A stretch of 64,000 bases of DNA from Flagellimonas sp947499585 (GCF_044596045.1 NZ_CP138995.1:992001-1056000); one strand, 5' to 3'; positions 19,360 to 28,123 are shown, counted from the stretch's first letter. Made by a program: numbers and translations. Notes: a model not told the origin generated them from the letters alone.

Positions 19360-20436
19360 ATGTTCAAGAAAAAAGCGGTTAAAAAGTTTTTGTTCCGATG
19401 GATGGTGGTAAATGTTGTTTACGTGCTTATTAAAACTACCGTAAACCACGAAGTTGAAGAACTAGATACCTTTTTTGCGCCTACAAGTATTTTCTATTAC
19501 AGCACAGCTTTTCTTTTTTTTATGGTCACCTGGGAATTCAATGACTGGTTGATAAAAAGAGAGCGTAATTATGGAAAACTGGACCTTAAAAATAGCCTGA
19601 AGATTTTTGTCCAGACAATGGCATTACTATTGCCATTAAGTGCTGTGATTTATTATTTGGCATTGTTCCCGTTCAGAGAGACTATTGGTATTCACTGTGA
19701 TGACCCCAAGGTGGAATTTATGGGCGATTTTCTAAGGGCTGGTCTAATAGGTTCAACCGTGGTATTTTTTAATCTGTTCTATTTTTCAATGAAGCAAAAG
19801 GAAGAAATGGATGAACAAATGGAAAATTTAAAGAGGGAAATGCTGGCCTCCAAGTACTCTTCTTTAAAAAGCCAGATAAGCCCTCATTTTTTGTTTAATA
19901 GTTTGAATACCTTAACGTCTTTAATGTATGAGGATCGTGACCTGGCTTCTGATTTTGTAACTAGATTGGCTTCTAGTTACCGTTATATTTTAGACAATAA
20001 AGAGGAGGATTTGGTAAGCTTGCAAAAGGAATTAAGTTTTTTGGATGCTTATGTATTTATGATGGAGGTAAGACATAAAAATGCAGTGGTCATAGAAACG
20101 GACATCAAGGTTTCTCCAGATGGGTATTGGATTCCTACATTGACTTTACAAATGCTGATAGAAAATGCTCTAAAACATAATTTGTATTCCAAGGAAAGAC
20201 CTTTACAGATTTCTATTACTTCTATTGAAACTAATGCATTGGCCATTAAAAACAACCTTAGAAAACGAGAGTTGAAACAAAAGACCACCAAATTAGGTCT
20301 GGAAAATATTAAGAAAAGATATTCATACTATACCAATAAAGCAGTTTTGGTGAGAGAAGACACAGACCTTTTTGAGGTTATTATTCCATTATTGGATAAA
20401 GAAGTCAAGGAAATCAATTTAATATCTGTATCCTAA
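19360..20436 (+). CDS. LytS/YehU-type sensor histidine kinase
   Basis: About 358 residues. Four hydrophobic helices in the first 150 residues, a short coiled coil (KQKEEMDEQMENLKREM), then the His_kinase domain with the phospho-acceptor motif SQISPHFLFNSLNTL and N-box LQMLIENALKHN. ATG (MFKKKAV) is chosen over a GTG two codons earlier. Its partner response regulator starts one base after its stop. Faces away from a TonB receptor gene which it may regulate. Confidence 0.88.
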   Translation: MFKKKAVKKFLFRWMVVNVVYVLIKTTVNHEVEELDTFFAPTSIFYYSTAFLFFMVTWEFNDWLIKRERNYGKLDLKNSLKIFVQTMALLLPLSAVIYYLALFPFRETIGIHCDDPKVEFMGDFLRAGLIGSTVVFFNLFYFSMKQKEEMDEQMENLKREMLASKYSSLKSQISPHFLFNSLNTLTSLMYEDRDLASDFVTRLASSYRYILDNKEEDLVSLQKELSFLDAYVFMMEVRHKNAVVIETDIKVSPDGYWIPTLTLQMLIENALKHNLYSKERPLQISITSIETNALAIKNNLRKRELKQKTTKLGLENIKKRYSYYTNKAVLVREDTDLFEVIIPLLDKEVKEINLISVS

Positions 20437-20437
20437 A

Positions 20438-21193
20438 ATGAGAGCGGTAATTATCGAGGATGAAGAATTTGCCTCCAAACGATTGACGAAATTGGTAAGG
20501 GAAATAGCACCAGAAATAGAGGTTGTTGGCAGTTTAAATTCTGTGGAGAGTGGTGTAAAGTGGTTCAAAAAGAATGACCGCCCTGATTTGATTTTTTTAG
20601 ACATTCAACTTAATGATGGTTATGGGTTTGATATTTTAGATGATATTACTGATCACCCGCCCGTTATATTTACTACCGCCTATAATGAATTTGCTATCAG
20701 AGGATTCAAGTATAATGGGGTCGATTATTTATTAAAACCCATTGTAAAAGCTGATTTAAAAGCAGCTCTTGAAAAATTTAAAAAAAATGTTACCAGAAAT
20801 GGACATACTTCTACCGATAATCTGGAACATTTAAAACAACTTTTTCATAAGGAATACAAACATCGTTTTATGGTAAAAGTTGGAAATCAGTTTAGATCTT
20901 TTAATGTAGAAGATATAGCGTATTTTAAATCGCATGAAGGTTTAATCTGTTTACAGATCCATACTGGACAATCTTACCCCATTGAATATACTATTGATCA
21001 GTTGGAGAATATTTTAAATCCTATTCATTTTTTTAGAATCAATCGCAAGTTTATGGTTTCTGTAAAAGCGGTTGTTGAGATTCACAGTTATTTCAATAGC
21101 CGACTGCTTCTGAAGTTATTGCCTAAAGAGGAAGAACAGATCGTTGTTTCAAGGGAGCGTACTACTAATTTTAAGCGTTGGTTGGATATGTAA
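20438..21193 (+). CDS. LytTR-family response regulator
   Basis: A 251-residue regulator: receiver domain (1-120; acidic pocket at IEDEE, phospho-Asp in LIFLDIQLNDG, Lys in DYLLKPI) and LytTR DNA-binding domain (about 145-248; FMVKVGNQFRSFNVEDIAYFKSHEG). It is the cognate partner of the preceding sensor. Target promoters are unknown; the divergent TonB receptor is the nearest candidate. Confidence 0.9.
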   Translation: MRAVIIEDEEFASKRLTKLVREIAPEIEVVGSLNSVESGVKWFKKNDRPDLIFLDIQLNDGYGFDILDDITDHPPVIFTTAYNEFAIRGFKYNGVDYLLKPIVKADLKAALEKFKKNVTRNGHTSTDNLEHLKQLFHKEYKHRFMVKVGNQFRSFNVEDIAYFKSHEGLICLQIHTGQSYPIEYTIDQLENILNPIHFFRINRKFMVSVKAVVEIHSYFNSRLLLKLLPKEEEQIVVSRERTTNFKRWLDM

Positions 21194-21264
21194 GCGAACA
21201 TAACATTTTATGGTAGATACTATAAAATGACCATCTCCTTTTGGAATGAGTCATGCCTGTAAGC

Positions 21265-22368
21265 TTACCACCTTTGATTCCGAAACCCGTTGGTTTTAGC
21301 AAACTCCACAGTGGACACCAAATAATCCTCTAAATTATACTTGGGTATGGGCAGAATACTTTCTAATAAGGTAGTATCCCATTCATAAGGTTTTGAAGTT
21401 AGGTAAGGAGTTAGATGAACACCAATGGTCTCATAGTAAAATTGCTCTAAAGAGCTTTCAAACTCTGAAGCAGTATCCATTAACTCTTGGGTAAGTCTAA
21501 AGTTTTTAAAGTTGACCGTTTCTAAGATTTTGGCAATTCCGTTAAAAATGTTTGTCCCTTCTGAATTGACAATATTGAGTTGTTCAACATCAGTATCGAA
21601 TACTTTGGCAATCACTTTTGCAGCATAATCTGTTGGAATGATATTAAGCTTACTGTCTATATTTGCCTGTATGCGCACTGCATCAATGGAGGTATTGCGG
21701 TAGAAGAACTTGGCAAAAAGATAGAACACCATGTACTTTGAAATAAAAAAACTTGGTTTGTCAAGGATATTTCCACCCAATACACTAGGTCTTAATATTT
21801 GAATAGGAATTTTTGATGCCGCCCCCGCTTTCATCAAAAACTTTTCTGCAGCATGTTTTGAAGCCTCATAATAATTACGGTAATCATTCTGCTCTGTAGT
21901 CACATAATTATCATTTAGAATTCCGCCTAATTTTCCAATAGAAAAAGCGGTACTGATATAGATGAATTTTGTGAGGTATGGCGTGTAGGCCTTGAATATG
22001 TTCTCTGTAAAGGTGAGGTTTTCTTTAAAAATTTCTTCCTTACTGTCTGGATCTACAGATAGGTTCACATAACCTGCTGAATGTATAAAATGGTATTTTT
22101 TATTGCTTTGTAGAAAAGTACTGGGTTCAAGTATGTCTTCTGCGGCAATCACTTGAATTTTTTCAGCTATTTCAGTTTTATGTTCACGGATAAATTCTGA
22201 AACAACATTGCTCTCAAGCATTTTGAAAATCCTGGCCTCGGGGGAAGCCAAATTTTTCTTACGAACGATTAGATATATCTTTTCCAAAGACTCAAATCTA
22301 CTTTCAAGGATAGAAAAAAGTATTTGTGACCCTAATGTTCCTGTAGCCCCTGTTAAGATAATGTTCAT
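21265..22368 (-). CDS. extended SDR, thioester-reductase/male-sterility-type NAD(P) protein
   Basis: A 367-residue Rossmann protein: GATGTLGSQ nucleotide motif at the N-terminus, STAFSIGK and catalytic YYEASK pattern in the middle. The overall layout fits the NAD-binding_4 (male sterility/thioester reductase) branch of extended SDRs, which act on CoA- or carrier-bound acyl groups. No acyl-carrier or adenylation domain is attached, so the substrate is unclear. It follows ahcY but is separated from it by a terminator. Confidence 0.75.
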   Translation of the reverse strand: MNIILTGATGTLGSQILFSILESRFESLEKIYLIVRKKNLASPEARIFKMLESNVVSEFIREHKTEIAEKIQVIAAEDILEPSTFLQSNKKYHFIHSAGYVNLSVDPDSKEEIFKENLTFTENIFKAYTPYLTKFIYISTAFSIGKLGGILNDNYVTTEQNDYRNYYEASKHAAEKFLMKAGAASKIPIQILRPSVLGGNILDKPSFFISKYMVFYLFAKFFYRNTSIDAVRIQANIDSKLNIIPTDYAAKVIAKVFDTDVEQLNIVNSEGTNIFNGIAKILETVNFKNFRLTQELMDTASEFESSLEQFYYETIGVHLTPYLTSKPYEWDTTLLESILPIPKYNLEDYLVSTVEFAKTNGFRNQRW

Positions 22369-22398
22369 ACAGTAATCGTTGTAGTTGTAAATATCGCA

Positions 22399-22431
22399 TC
22401 AAAAAATAAACCCTCGCACAATTGCAAGGGT
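22399..22431 (-). terminator. terminator of ahcY
   Basis: Read on the minus strand, ACCCTTGCA and TGCGAGGGT arms form a stem around a short loop, followed by TTTATTTTTT. It lies about 30 bases after the ahcY stop. Confidence 0.75.
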
Positions 22432-22459
22432 TTTATTCTTGAATTTAACCTAGAAAAGG

Positions 22460-23776
22460 CTAATATCTATAATATTCTGGTTTATATGGGCCTTCAACAG
22501 TCACACCAATATATTCTGCTTGGTCTTTCTTAAGTTCCGTAAGTTCCGCACCTAAACGAGCCAAATGCAATTTGGCAACTTTTTCATCTAAATGTTTTGG
22601 AAGCATGTACACATCGTTCTCGTACTTGTCACTATTCTTCCATAATTCAATTTGAGCTAAAGTTTGATTGGTGAATGAATTACTCATTACAAAACTAGGA
22701 TGTCCAGTTGCACAACCAAGGTTTACCAATCGGCCTTCAGCCAAAATGATAATATCTTTACCTTCAACAGTGTATTTATCTACTTGAGGCTTAATCTCAT
22801 CCTTGGTATGACCATATTGACCATTCAGCCAAGCCATATCTATTTCGTTATCAAAATGTCCAATGTTACAAACTATAGCCTTGTCTTTCAAAGCGCGAAA
22901 GTGTTCTTCACGGATAATATCCTTGTTCCCAGTTGTGGTAATAACGATATCAGCTTTGCCAATAACAGTTTCAAGTAGTTTTACTTCATAACCATCCATA
23001 CATGCTTGCAACGCACAGATAGGGTCAATTTCGGTAACAGTTACAATGGCCCCAGCACCTCTAAAAGAAGCAGCAGTTCCCTTTCCAACATCACCATATC
23101 CTGCAACTACGACCTTTTTTCCAGCTAACATGGTATCGGTGGCACGGCGAATAGCATCAACAGCACTTTCTTTACAACCGTACTTGTTATCAAACTTAGA
23201 TTTGGTAACAGAGTCGTTTACATTAATAGCAGGCATGGGTAGCGTGCCATTTTTTACTCTTTCGTATAAACGATGTACCCCAGTGGTAGTTTCTTCAGAA
23301 AGCCCTTTGATTGCCCCAGCTAACTCAGGGTATTGATCCAAAACCATATTGGTTAAATCTCCACCATCATCCAAAATCATATTCAAAGGCTGTCTGTCTT
23401 CTCCAAAGAACAGAGTTTGCTCAATACACCAGTCAAACTCTTCTTCATTCATCCCTTTCCATGCATAAACCGGAATTCCTGCAGCGGCTATTGCAGCAGC
23501 AGCATGGTCTTGGGTAGAAAAAATATTACAAGAGCTCCAGGTAACATCTGCACCTAATTCAACTAAAGTTTCAATTAAAACTGCAGTTTGAATCGTCATG
23601 TGCAAACAACCAGCAATCCGAGTGCCTTTAAGGGGTTGTTCATCCTTGTACTCCTCGCGTAATGCCATAAGACCCGGCATTTCCGCTTCAGCAAGTTCAA
23701 TTTCTTTGCGTCCCCAATCAGCTAGGGAAATATCCTTAACCTTGAATGGTATATAAGGAATTGTTTTAGTGCTCAT
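22460..23776 (-). CDS. ahcY: adenosylhomocysteinase
   Basis: A 438-residue S-adenosylhomocysteine hydrolase. Substrate-binding part has GCLHMTIQTAVLIETL and DDGGDLTNM; the NAD Rossmann motif is VVAGYGDVGKGTAASFRG; the C-terminus is the conserved PYKPEYYRY tail whose Lys and Tyr contact NAD of the neighbour subunit. It converts SAH to adenosine and homocysteine and so keeps methylation going. A TACCTTTG -7 element lies upstream on the minus strand (23822-23829). Confidence 0.97.
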   Translation of the reverse strand: MSTKTIPYIPFKVKDISLADWGRKEIELAEAEMPGLMALREEYKDEQPLKGTRIAGCLHMTIQTAVLIETLVELGADVTWSSCNIFSTQDHAAAAIAAAGIPVYAWKGMNEEEFDWCIEQTLFFGEDRQPLNMILDDGGDLTNMVLDQYPELAGAIKGLSEETTTGVHRLYERVKNGTLPMPAINVNDSVTKSKFDNKYGCKESAVDAIRRATDTMLAGKKVVVAGYGDVGKGTAASFRGAGAIVTVTEIDPICALQACMDGYEVKLLETVIGKADIVITTTGNKDIIREEHFRALKDKAIVCNIGHFDNEIDMAWLNGQYGHTKDEIKPQVDKYTVEGKDIIILAEGRLVNLGCATGHPSFVMSNSFTNQTLAQIELWKNSDKYENDVYMLPKHLDEKVAKLHLARLGAELTELKKDQAEYIGVTVEGPYKPEYYRY

Positions 23777-23821
23777 ATTTTTATTGTTAATTTACTTTTG
23801 TAGCTTCGTTTATATAGTCTG

Positions 23822-23829
23822 CAAAGGTA
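23822..23829 (-). promoter_or_regulatory. ahcY -7 promoter element
   Basis: On the minus strand the sequence reads TACCTTTG, an exact TAnnTTTG match, about 46 bases before the ahcY start. No good -33 TTG is seen at the usual spacing. Confidence 0.5.
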
Positions 23830-23850
23830 CAAATAACTTAAATATTCGCC

Positions 23851-24492
23851 GTGCCCATTTACAAAACGATCACAGTTTCGCCTACTACTTCCGTATATCT
23901 TTGGAAGGTTACAGAGCCCGAAGATGAATTATCTGAAGGGATTGTGCTTACACCCCATTGTCAAAACCGCATGGATGGCATGAAATCTGAAGCTCATAGA
24001 AGAGCATTCTTGAGCATTCGGCATCTTTTGGCACTAACAGGATATATAGACAGCGATTTGTTTTATGACGACATGGGCAAACCGCATTTAAATGACGGTA
24101 ATCATATTTCTATAACCCATTCCCGTAATTTTACAGGTATTATTGTGAGCGAGACGGACGAGGTAGGAATCGATATTGAAATGCAACGTGACAAAATTCT
24201 TCGAATTGCTCATAAGTTTACACCAATACAGGAGTATAGAACTTTGGCCAATACAGATGCAATAATTAGAAAATTGACCATGGTTTGGGGCGCCAAAGAA
24301 TCTCTTTATAAGATTTATGCACAAAAAGGACTTAGTTTTTTACGGCATATAGATGTCATGGATTTTACATTTGATGATAGTAGGACGGTGGCAGAGATTT
24401 TGTATAAAGGGAAAAAATCTCATTACGATGTTGAATTTTTGGAATTCGAAGGGTTTACATGCGCGTATGCTCTCAAATTAATGGGTAATTGA
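23851..24492 (+). CDS. 4'-phosphopantetheinyl transferase superfamily protein
   Basis: A 213-residue Sfp-type enzyme: SITHSRNFTGIIVSETDEVGIDIEMQ region carries the Mg-binding GIDIE, and the second motif WGAKESLYK is intact. It transfers phosphopantetheine from CoA to carrier proteins. The start is GTG (MPIYKT), with ahcY divergent 74 bases away. No fatty-acid or polyketide synthase gene is nearby, so the target carrier protein is not shown. Confidence 0.88.
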   Translation: MPIYKTITVSPTTSVYLWKVTEPEDELSEGIVLTPHCQNRMDGMKSEAHRRAFLSIRHLLALTGYIDSDLFYDDMGKPHLNDGNHISITHSRNFTGIIVSETDEVGIDIEMQRDKILRIAHKFTPIQEYRTLANTDAIIRKLTMVWGAKESLYKIYAQKGLSFLRHIDVMDFTFDDSRTVAEILYKGKKSHYDVEFLEFEGFTCAYALKLMGN

Positions 24493-24536
24493 CAGTTTGC
24501 TTTTTACTAGCTTTGCCCTTAAAATTTGCATAACCC

Positions 24537-24797
24537 ATGAACATATCAGTAGAACTTACATTGACTCCTCTTCAAGGTAATTTTGAACCTCCAATTATAG
24601 ATTTTATCAAAAAATTGCGAGCATCAGAACTTACTATCCTGGAAAATCCATTAAGCACCCAAGTTTATGGTGAATACGATAAAGTCATGGAATTACTTCG
24701 AACTGAAGTAAGGGAAACTTTTGAAAATTTAGAACATGTGGTGTTGAGTATGAAGATTGTAAAATCGGATAGAAGCGGGTATGAGCCACATTTTTGA
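24537..24797 (+). CDS. MTH1187/YkoF-type thiamine-binding protein
   Basis: An 86-residue ferredoxin-like small protein (MNISVELTLTPLQGNF... VVLSMKIVKSDRSG) of the family to which thiamine-binding YkoF belongs. It overlaps the start of the next gene (PnuC-type transporter) by 17 bases, so the two are translationally linked. This supports a thiamine-related role for both. A TAGCTTTG -7-like element lies at 24508-24515. Confidence 0.75.
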   Translation: MNISVELTLTPLQGNFEPPIIDFIKKLRASELTILENPLSTQVYGEYDKVMELLRTEVRETFENLEHVVLSMKIVKSDRSGYEPHF

Positions 24798-25419
24798 TTG
24801 GATTTTTGCCCAATATGAAGGCGTCTCCACGCATCTAATTATATTGGAAATGGTAGGTGTGGTCTTTGGTCTTCTTAGTGTTTGGTACGCTAAACGAGAA
24901 AATATTTTGGTCTTCCCTACCGGAATAATCAGTACAGGCCTTTTTGTTTATATTCTTTTGGTTTTTGGCCTTTTGGGGGACATGCTAATCAACGCATATT
25001 ACTTTGTAATGAGCATAATAGGATGGTATCTATGGACCCAAAAAGTAGATGAAACCCATTTTGTTCCTATTACCGAAACCACTTCAAAAGAAAAAATGTG
25101 GTCAGTTTTATTGTTTGTCGGGGCGATCGTTTTTGTATCAGTAGTATATTATGTGTTTAATAAATTCGATACTTGGACAGCCTATGTAGATACGCTTACT
25201 ACAGCAATTTTTTTCGTTGGAATGTGGTTGATGGCAAAGAAAAAATTGGAAAATTGGGTGTATTGGATTATAGGTGACATTATCACGGTACCTTTGTATT
25301 GGTATAAAGGGCTTATTTTTAGCTCCCTGCTATATTTTTTGTTAACCCTTATTGCCATCTACGGTTATAAAGCATGGAAGAAAAATTTGGGCAAGAGCCC
25401 TCAGACCTTGTTAAAGTAG
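24781..25419 (+). CDS. pnuC: PnuC-family vitamin transporter
   Basis: A 212-residue membrane protein with seven hydrophobic segments and PnuC signatures (GVVFGLLSVWYAKRENILVFPTGIIS; WVYWIIGDIITVPLYWYKGL). PnuC proteins carry nicotinamide riboside; close relatives (PnuT) carry thiamine. Overlap with a thiamine-binding protein gene upstream argues for thiamine, while the NadR-like kinase overlapping its 3' end argues for nicotinamide riboside. I keep the family name and leave substrate open. Confidence 0.85.
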   Translation: MSHIFDWIFAQYEGVSTHLIILEMVGVVFGLLSVWYAKRENILVFPTGIISTGLFVYILLVFGLLGDMLINAYYFVMSIIGWYLWTQKVDETHFVPITETTSKEKMWSVLLFVGAIVFVSVVYYVFNKFDTWTAYVDTLTTAIFFVGMWLMAKKKLENWVYWIIGDIITVPLYWYKGLIFSSLLYFLLTLIAIYGYKAWKKNLGKSPQTLLK

Positions 25420-25931
25420 TTTTATTTGGTCCTGAATCCACAGGGAAAACGACCATTTCACAGCAATTGGCCAGACATTACAATACCGTTTGGGTGCCGG
25501 AGTATGCTCGGGAGTACTTACAGAATAAATGGAATAATGAGCGTAAGACTTGTGAGCCCCATGATTTACTTCCAATTGCGGAGGGCCAAATTCGGTTGGA
25601 AAATGAATTAACCAAAAAGGCTACAGACCTGCTTGTTTGTGATACTGATTTACTAGAAACAAAAGTATATTCAGAAGCATACTATATTGGTCATTGTGAC
25701 CCAATCCTTGAAAAATATGCTTTGCAGAACACATATGACATTTACTTCCTAACTTATATAGATACTCCTTGGGAAGCTGATGATTTACGTGACAAACCCA
25801 ATGAACGGGAACAAATGTTTGCTTATTTTAAAGAAACCCTGGAGAAATATGATAGGAATTTTGTTATTTTAAAGGGAGATAAGGCACAACGACTTTCAAC
25901 AGCAATCCAACACATTGATAAACTCCTCTAG
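25374..25931 (+). CDS. NadR-like nucleoside kinase (AAA ATPase)
   Basis: A 185-residue P-loop protein: FGPESTGKTTISQQLA Walker A, then WVPEYAREYLQ, the signature of the ribosylnicotinamide-kinase domain of NadR. The adenylyltransferase domain of full NadR is missing. Such kinases trap the vitamin taken up by the neighbouring PnuC through phosphorylation. Its start lies 46 bases inside pnuC, so translation is coupled. It may phosphorylate nicotinamide riboside or, given the thiamine-binding neighbour, thiamine. Confidence 0.8.
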   Translation: MEEKFGQEPSDLVKVVLFGPESTGKTTISQQLARHYNTVWVPEYAREYLQNKWNNERKTCEPHDLLPIAEGQIRLENELTKKATDLLVCDTDLLETKVYSEAYYIGHCDPILEKYALQNTYDIYFLTYIDTPWEADDLRDKPNEREQMFAYFKETLEKYDRNFVILKGDKAQRLSTAIQHIDKLL

Positions 25932-25934
25932 AAC

Positions 25935-27473
25935 ATGATCGACTTAAGTCAAAAAGATTCAGAACAACTGGAAGAAAAAGGAATTTCCAAGGAAAAAGTA
26001 TTCGATCAAATTGAAACATTTAAAGAAGGAATTCCATTTGTAAAGTTGGCTAAGGCAGCTGTTGTCTCAGATGGAATTTTACGGTTTTCTGTCGCGGAAC
26101 AGACCGATTTGGTACAGTATTTTGAGGACTCCCGCGGAAGATTGGAACTTTTAAAATTTGTACCCGCTTCTGGAGCTGCTTCGCGCATGTTCAAAGCCAT
26201 GTTCAACTTTTTGGATGTTTATGATTCTTCAAAAGAAACACTTTCCGAATATATTGATCGGACTGGAGATAAGGCTGTAAAACAGTTTACGGAAGAGATG
26301 TCCAGTTTGCCTTTCTATGAATTAATTATGGATAGGATTACTGGAAAAGCAGCCAGCAAAGATGAGGAAGCATATTTGTTTGTGAAGGAAATGTTGGTGG
26401 AAGATGGATTAAATTATGGTTTCTACCCTAAAGGCCTATTGCCTTTTCACAAATATAGTTCTGGGGGCGCTACTCCATTTGAAGAGCACTTAAAGGAAGC
26501 GGCACTATATGCAAAAACAGATGGGAAGGCCAATCTTCATTTTACCATATCAGAACAACATGATGAAATGTTCAAAAAAGAACATTCAAAAGTAAGTCCA
26601 AAGGTTTCTGATGCCACAGATACCGAGTTTAGGATTTCTTACTCCAATCAAAAACCATCTACAGATACTATTGCTGTAGATATGGAGAACAAGCCTTTTA
26701 AAAATAGTGATGGTTCAATTCTTTTTAGGCCTGGAGGACATGGAGCATTGATTGAAAACTTAAATGACCAGGATGCTGATGTTGTTTTCATCAAGAATAT
26801 TGATAACGTTGTGGTTGATGAGAATTTAAAAACTGTTGCTAATAGTAAGAAAATGTTGGCAGGAGTATTGTTAAAAGCTCAATCCAAGGCATTTGAATAT
26901 GCCAAGGCACTTGATGCCAACACCATTTCTTCCGAGCAAATAGGCGAGATAAAAGCCTTTTTAGAAAAAGAACTGAATGTACGCTTTGCAGAAAACTATG
27001 GTCAAATAGGATTTGAAGAGCAGCGTTTAATTCTAAGAGATAAAATAAATCGCCCAATTAGAGTATGTGGAATGGTTAAAAATGAAGGAGAACCTGGGGG
27101 AGGTCCATTTTGGATAAAAGATACGGAAGGAAATGTCTCGCTTCAGATTATAGAATCTGCACAAATAGATATGGGCAATGAACAACAAGCGGCAACGCTA
27201 AAGAATTCAACTCATTTCAACCCGGTCGATTTAATTTGTGGTGTAAGAAATCATAAAGGAGAAAAGTATAATCTGTTGGATTTTGTTGACCCAAAACAAG
27301 GCTTTATTACTGGTAAAACCCAGGAAGGAAAGGAGTTAAAGGCATTGGAGCTTCCAGGACTTTGGAACGGTGCTATGGCTTTTTGGAATACCATCTTTGT
27401 AGAAGTACCCTTGGTAACTTTCAATCCTGTAAAAACAGTGAACGATCTTTTAAAAGCAACACATCAAGCATAA
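25935..27473 (+). CDS. DUF4301 family protein
   Basis: A 512-residue cytoplasmic protein matching DUF4301 by its overall sequence (FVPASGAASRMFKAMF; YPKGLLPFHKYSSGGATPFEEHL; FRPGGHGALIENL). The first and last motifs resemble nucleotide-sugar pyrophosphorylase loops, so a nucleotidyltransferase-like fold is possible, but no activity is established. It follows the NadR-like gene by 3 bases and closes the vitamin-salvage operon. Confidence 0.8.
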   Translation: MIDLSQKDSEQLEEKGISKEKVFDQIETFKEGIPFVKLAKAAVVSDGILRFSVAEQTDLVQYFEDSRGRLELLKFVPASGAASRMFKAMFNFLDVYDSSKETLSEYIDRTGDKAVKQFTEEMSSLPFYELIMDRITGKAASKDEEAYLFVKEMLVEDGLNYGFYPKGLLPFHKYSSGGATPFEEHLKEAALYAKTDGKANLHFTISEQHDEMFKKEHSKVSPKVSDATDTEFRISYSNQKPSTDTIAVDMENKPFKNSDGSILFRPGGHGALIENLNDQDADVVFIKNIDNVVVDENLKTVANSKKMLAGVLLKAQSKAFEYAKALDANTISSEQIGEIKAFLEKELNVRFAENYGQIGFEEQRLILRDKINRPIRVCGMVKNEGEPGGGPFWIKDTEGNVSLQIIESAQIDMGNEQQAATLKNSTHFNPVDLICGVRNHKGEKYNLLDFVDPKQGFITGKTQEGKELKALELPGLWNGAMAFWNTIFVEVPLVTFNPVKTVNDLLKATHQA

Positions 27474-27493
27474 AAACGAATAAATATACTTGT

Positions 27494-27521
27494 AAAAAGA
27501 CCGCAATTGCGATCTTTTTTT
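27494..27521 (+). terminator. terminator of the pnuC/DUF4301 operon
   Basis: An imperfect AAGACCGCA/TGCGATCTT stem followed by seven T residues, about 20 bases after the DUF4301 stop. Confidence 0.7.
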
Positions 27522-27625
27522 GTTTTAAATGTGACCAAACCATTAAAAGTGTGTCTTAACAATAAGGACGAAAACAAAGAGTATGGTAAAGTCAAGATTT
27601 AAGGTTTTACAAAACGATAAGGCAT

Positions 27626-27699
27626 ATCTAGGCGTGGTTGCCTAGATTATTTTGGTTGGTTGATTTGGTTGAAGGTCGTACATAGTGCGACCTTTTTTT
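27626..27699 (+). ncRNA. candidate small RNA ending in a perfect terminator
   Basis: ATCTAGGC and GCCTAGAT form a perfect 8-bp hairpin (6-base loop), followed 24 bases later by AAGGTCG/CGACCTT plus TTTTT. No coding gene lies just upstream (the operon terminator is at 27494-27521), so the second terminator should end a separate short RNA whose 5' end I could not place. No TAnnTTTG promoter was seen. Confidence 0.4.
27672..27699 (+). terminator. Rho-independent terminator (candidate small RNA)
   Basis: Perfect 7-bp stem AAGGTCG/CGACCTT with a 9-base loop and a T-run. Confidence 0.75.
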
Positions 27700-27746
27700 G
27701 TGACCTAATCTAAAAGGATGTGTCCAATTAATAGAAATGCGAAATA

Positions 27747-27854
27747 ATGCTTTATAAAATAGTATTGGTTATAAGTATTCTATCCTTTTTGCTATCTATT
27801 TTTTTGGTGGCATCTTATTTGAATAAAGAAAATAGGGGAAAGAAAAGAAAATAA
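27747..27854 (+). CDS. possible 35-residue single-pass membrane protein
   Basis: The ORF encodes a Met start, a hydrophobic helix over residues about 4-23 (YKIVLVISILSFLLSIFLV) and a strongly basic tail (NKENRGKKRK). That is the build of many real bacterial small membrane proteins and of a positive-inside tail. It lies between two terminators and so would have its own transcript. No promoter or ribosome-binding evidence is clear, and no family is recognised. Confidence 0.4.
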   Translation: MLYKIVLVISILSFLLSIFLVASYLNKENRGKKRK

Positions 27855-27890
27855 TTTGGATGATGCTATGCGAACACTAACCGTGCGTTG

Positions 27891-27984
27891 TCCATTCCCG
27901 CCAATATCATTTTAAATCTTATCTCATAGAATGGGTTTTAGGATATTGGCAAGATTGAAAAAGGCTGCTTAGGCAGCCTTTTTT
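27891..27984 (+). ncRNA. candidate structured RNA (possible H-type pseudoknot) with terminator
   Basis: Arm TCCATTC (27891-27897) can pair with GAATGGG (27929-27935), and GCCAATATC (27900-27908) with GATATTGGC (27942-27950, perfect 9 bp). The two helices cross, so together they would form a pseudoknot. A perfect 8-bp terminator follows 10 bases later. It may be an independent RNA or the 3' UTR of the 35-codon ORF. Confidence 0.35.
27961..27984 (+). terminator. Rho-independent terminator
   Basis: Perfect 8-bp stem AAGGCTGC/GCAGCCTT with a 4-base loop and a following T-run. Confidence 0.85.
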
Positions 27985-28107
27985 GTATAAAAAATATACA
28001 TTCAGCACTACTCCTTACACATAATTACACAGCGATACTTATTTACTCTATTTTTTAATAAATTGATTATCAATAAATTAAATTGATTTTTGCACTATTT
28101 TGAATAC

Positions 28108-28123
28108 TGGCACTAGATTTTCA
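28108..28123 (+). promoter_or_regulatory. sigma-54-type (-24/-12) promoter-like site
   Basis: TGGCAC-TAGAT-TTTC keeps the -24 TGGCAC element and the exact spacing of the TGGCACNNNNNTTGC consensus; one base differs (TTTC for TTGC, in the conserved GC). The predicted start of transcription would be about 30 bases before the ATG of the secreted protein gene. The next gene encodes a sigma-54 activator, which supports the reading. Confidence 0.45.

Noticed and set aside
24088..24324. Antisense ORF in the phosphopantetheinyl transferase gene
   Set aside because: Shadow frame of a well-supported gene; no family and no promoter.
27800..27820. Second sigma-54-like sequence (TGGCAT-N5-TTGA)
   Set aside because: It lies within the 35-codon ORF and lacks the conserved C of the -12 element; likely chance.
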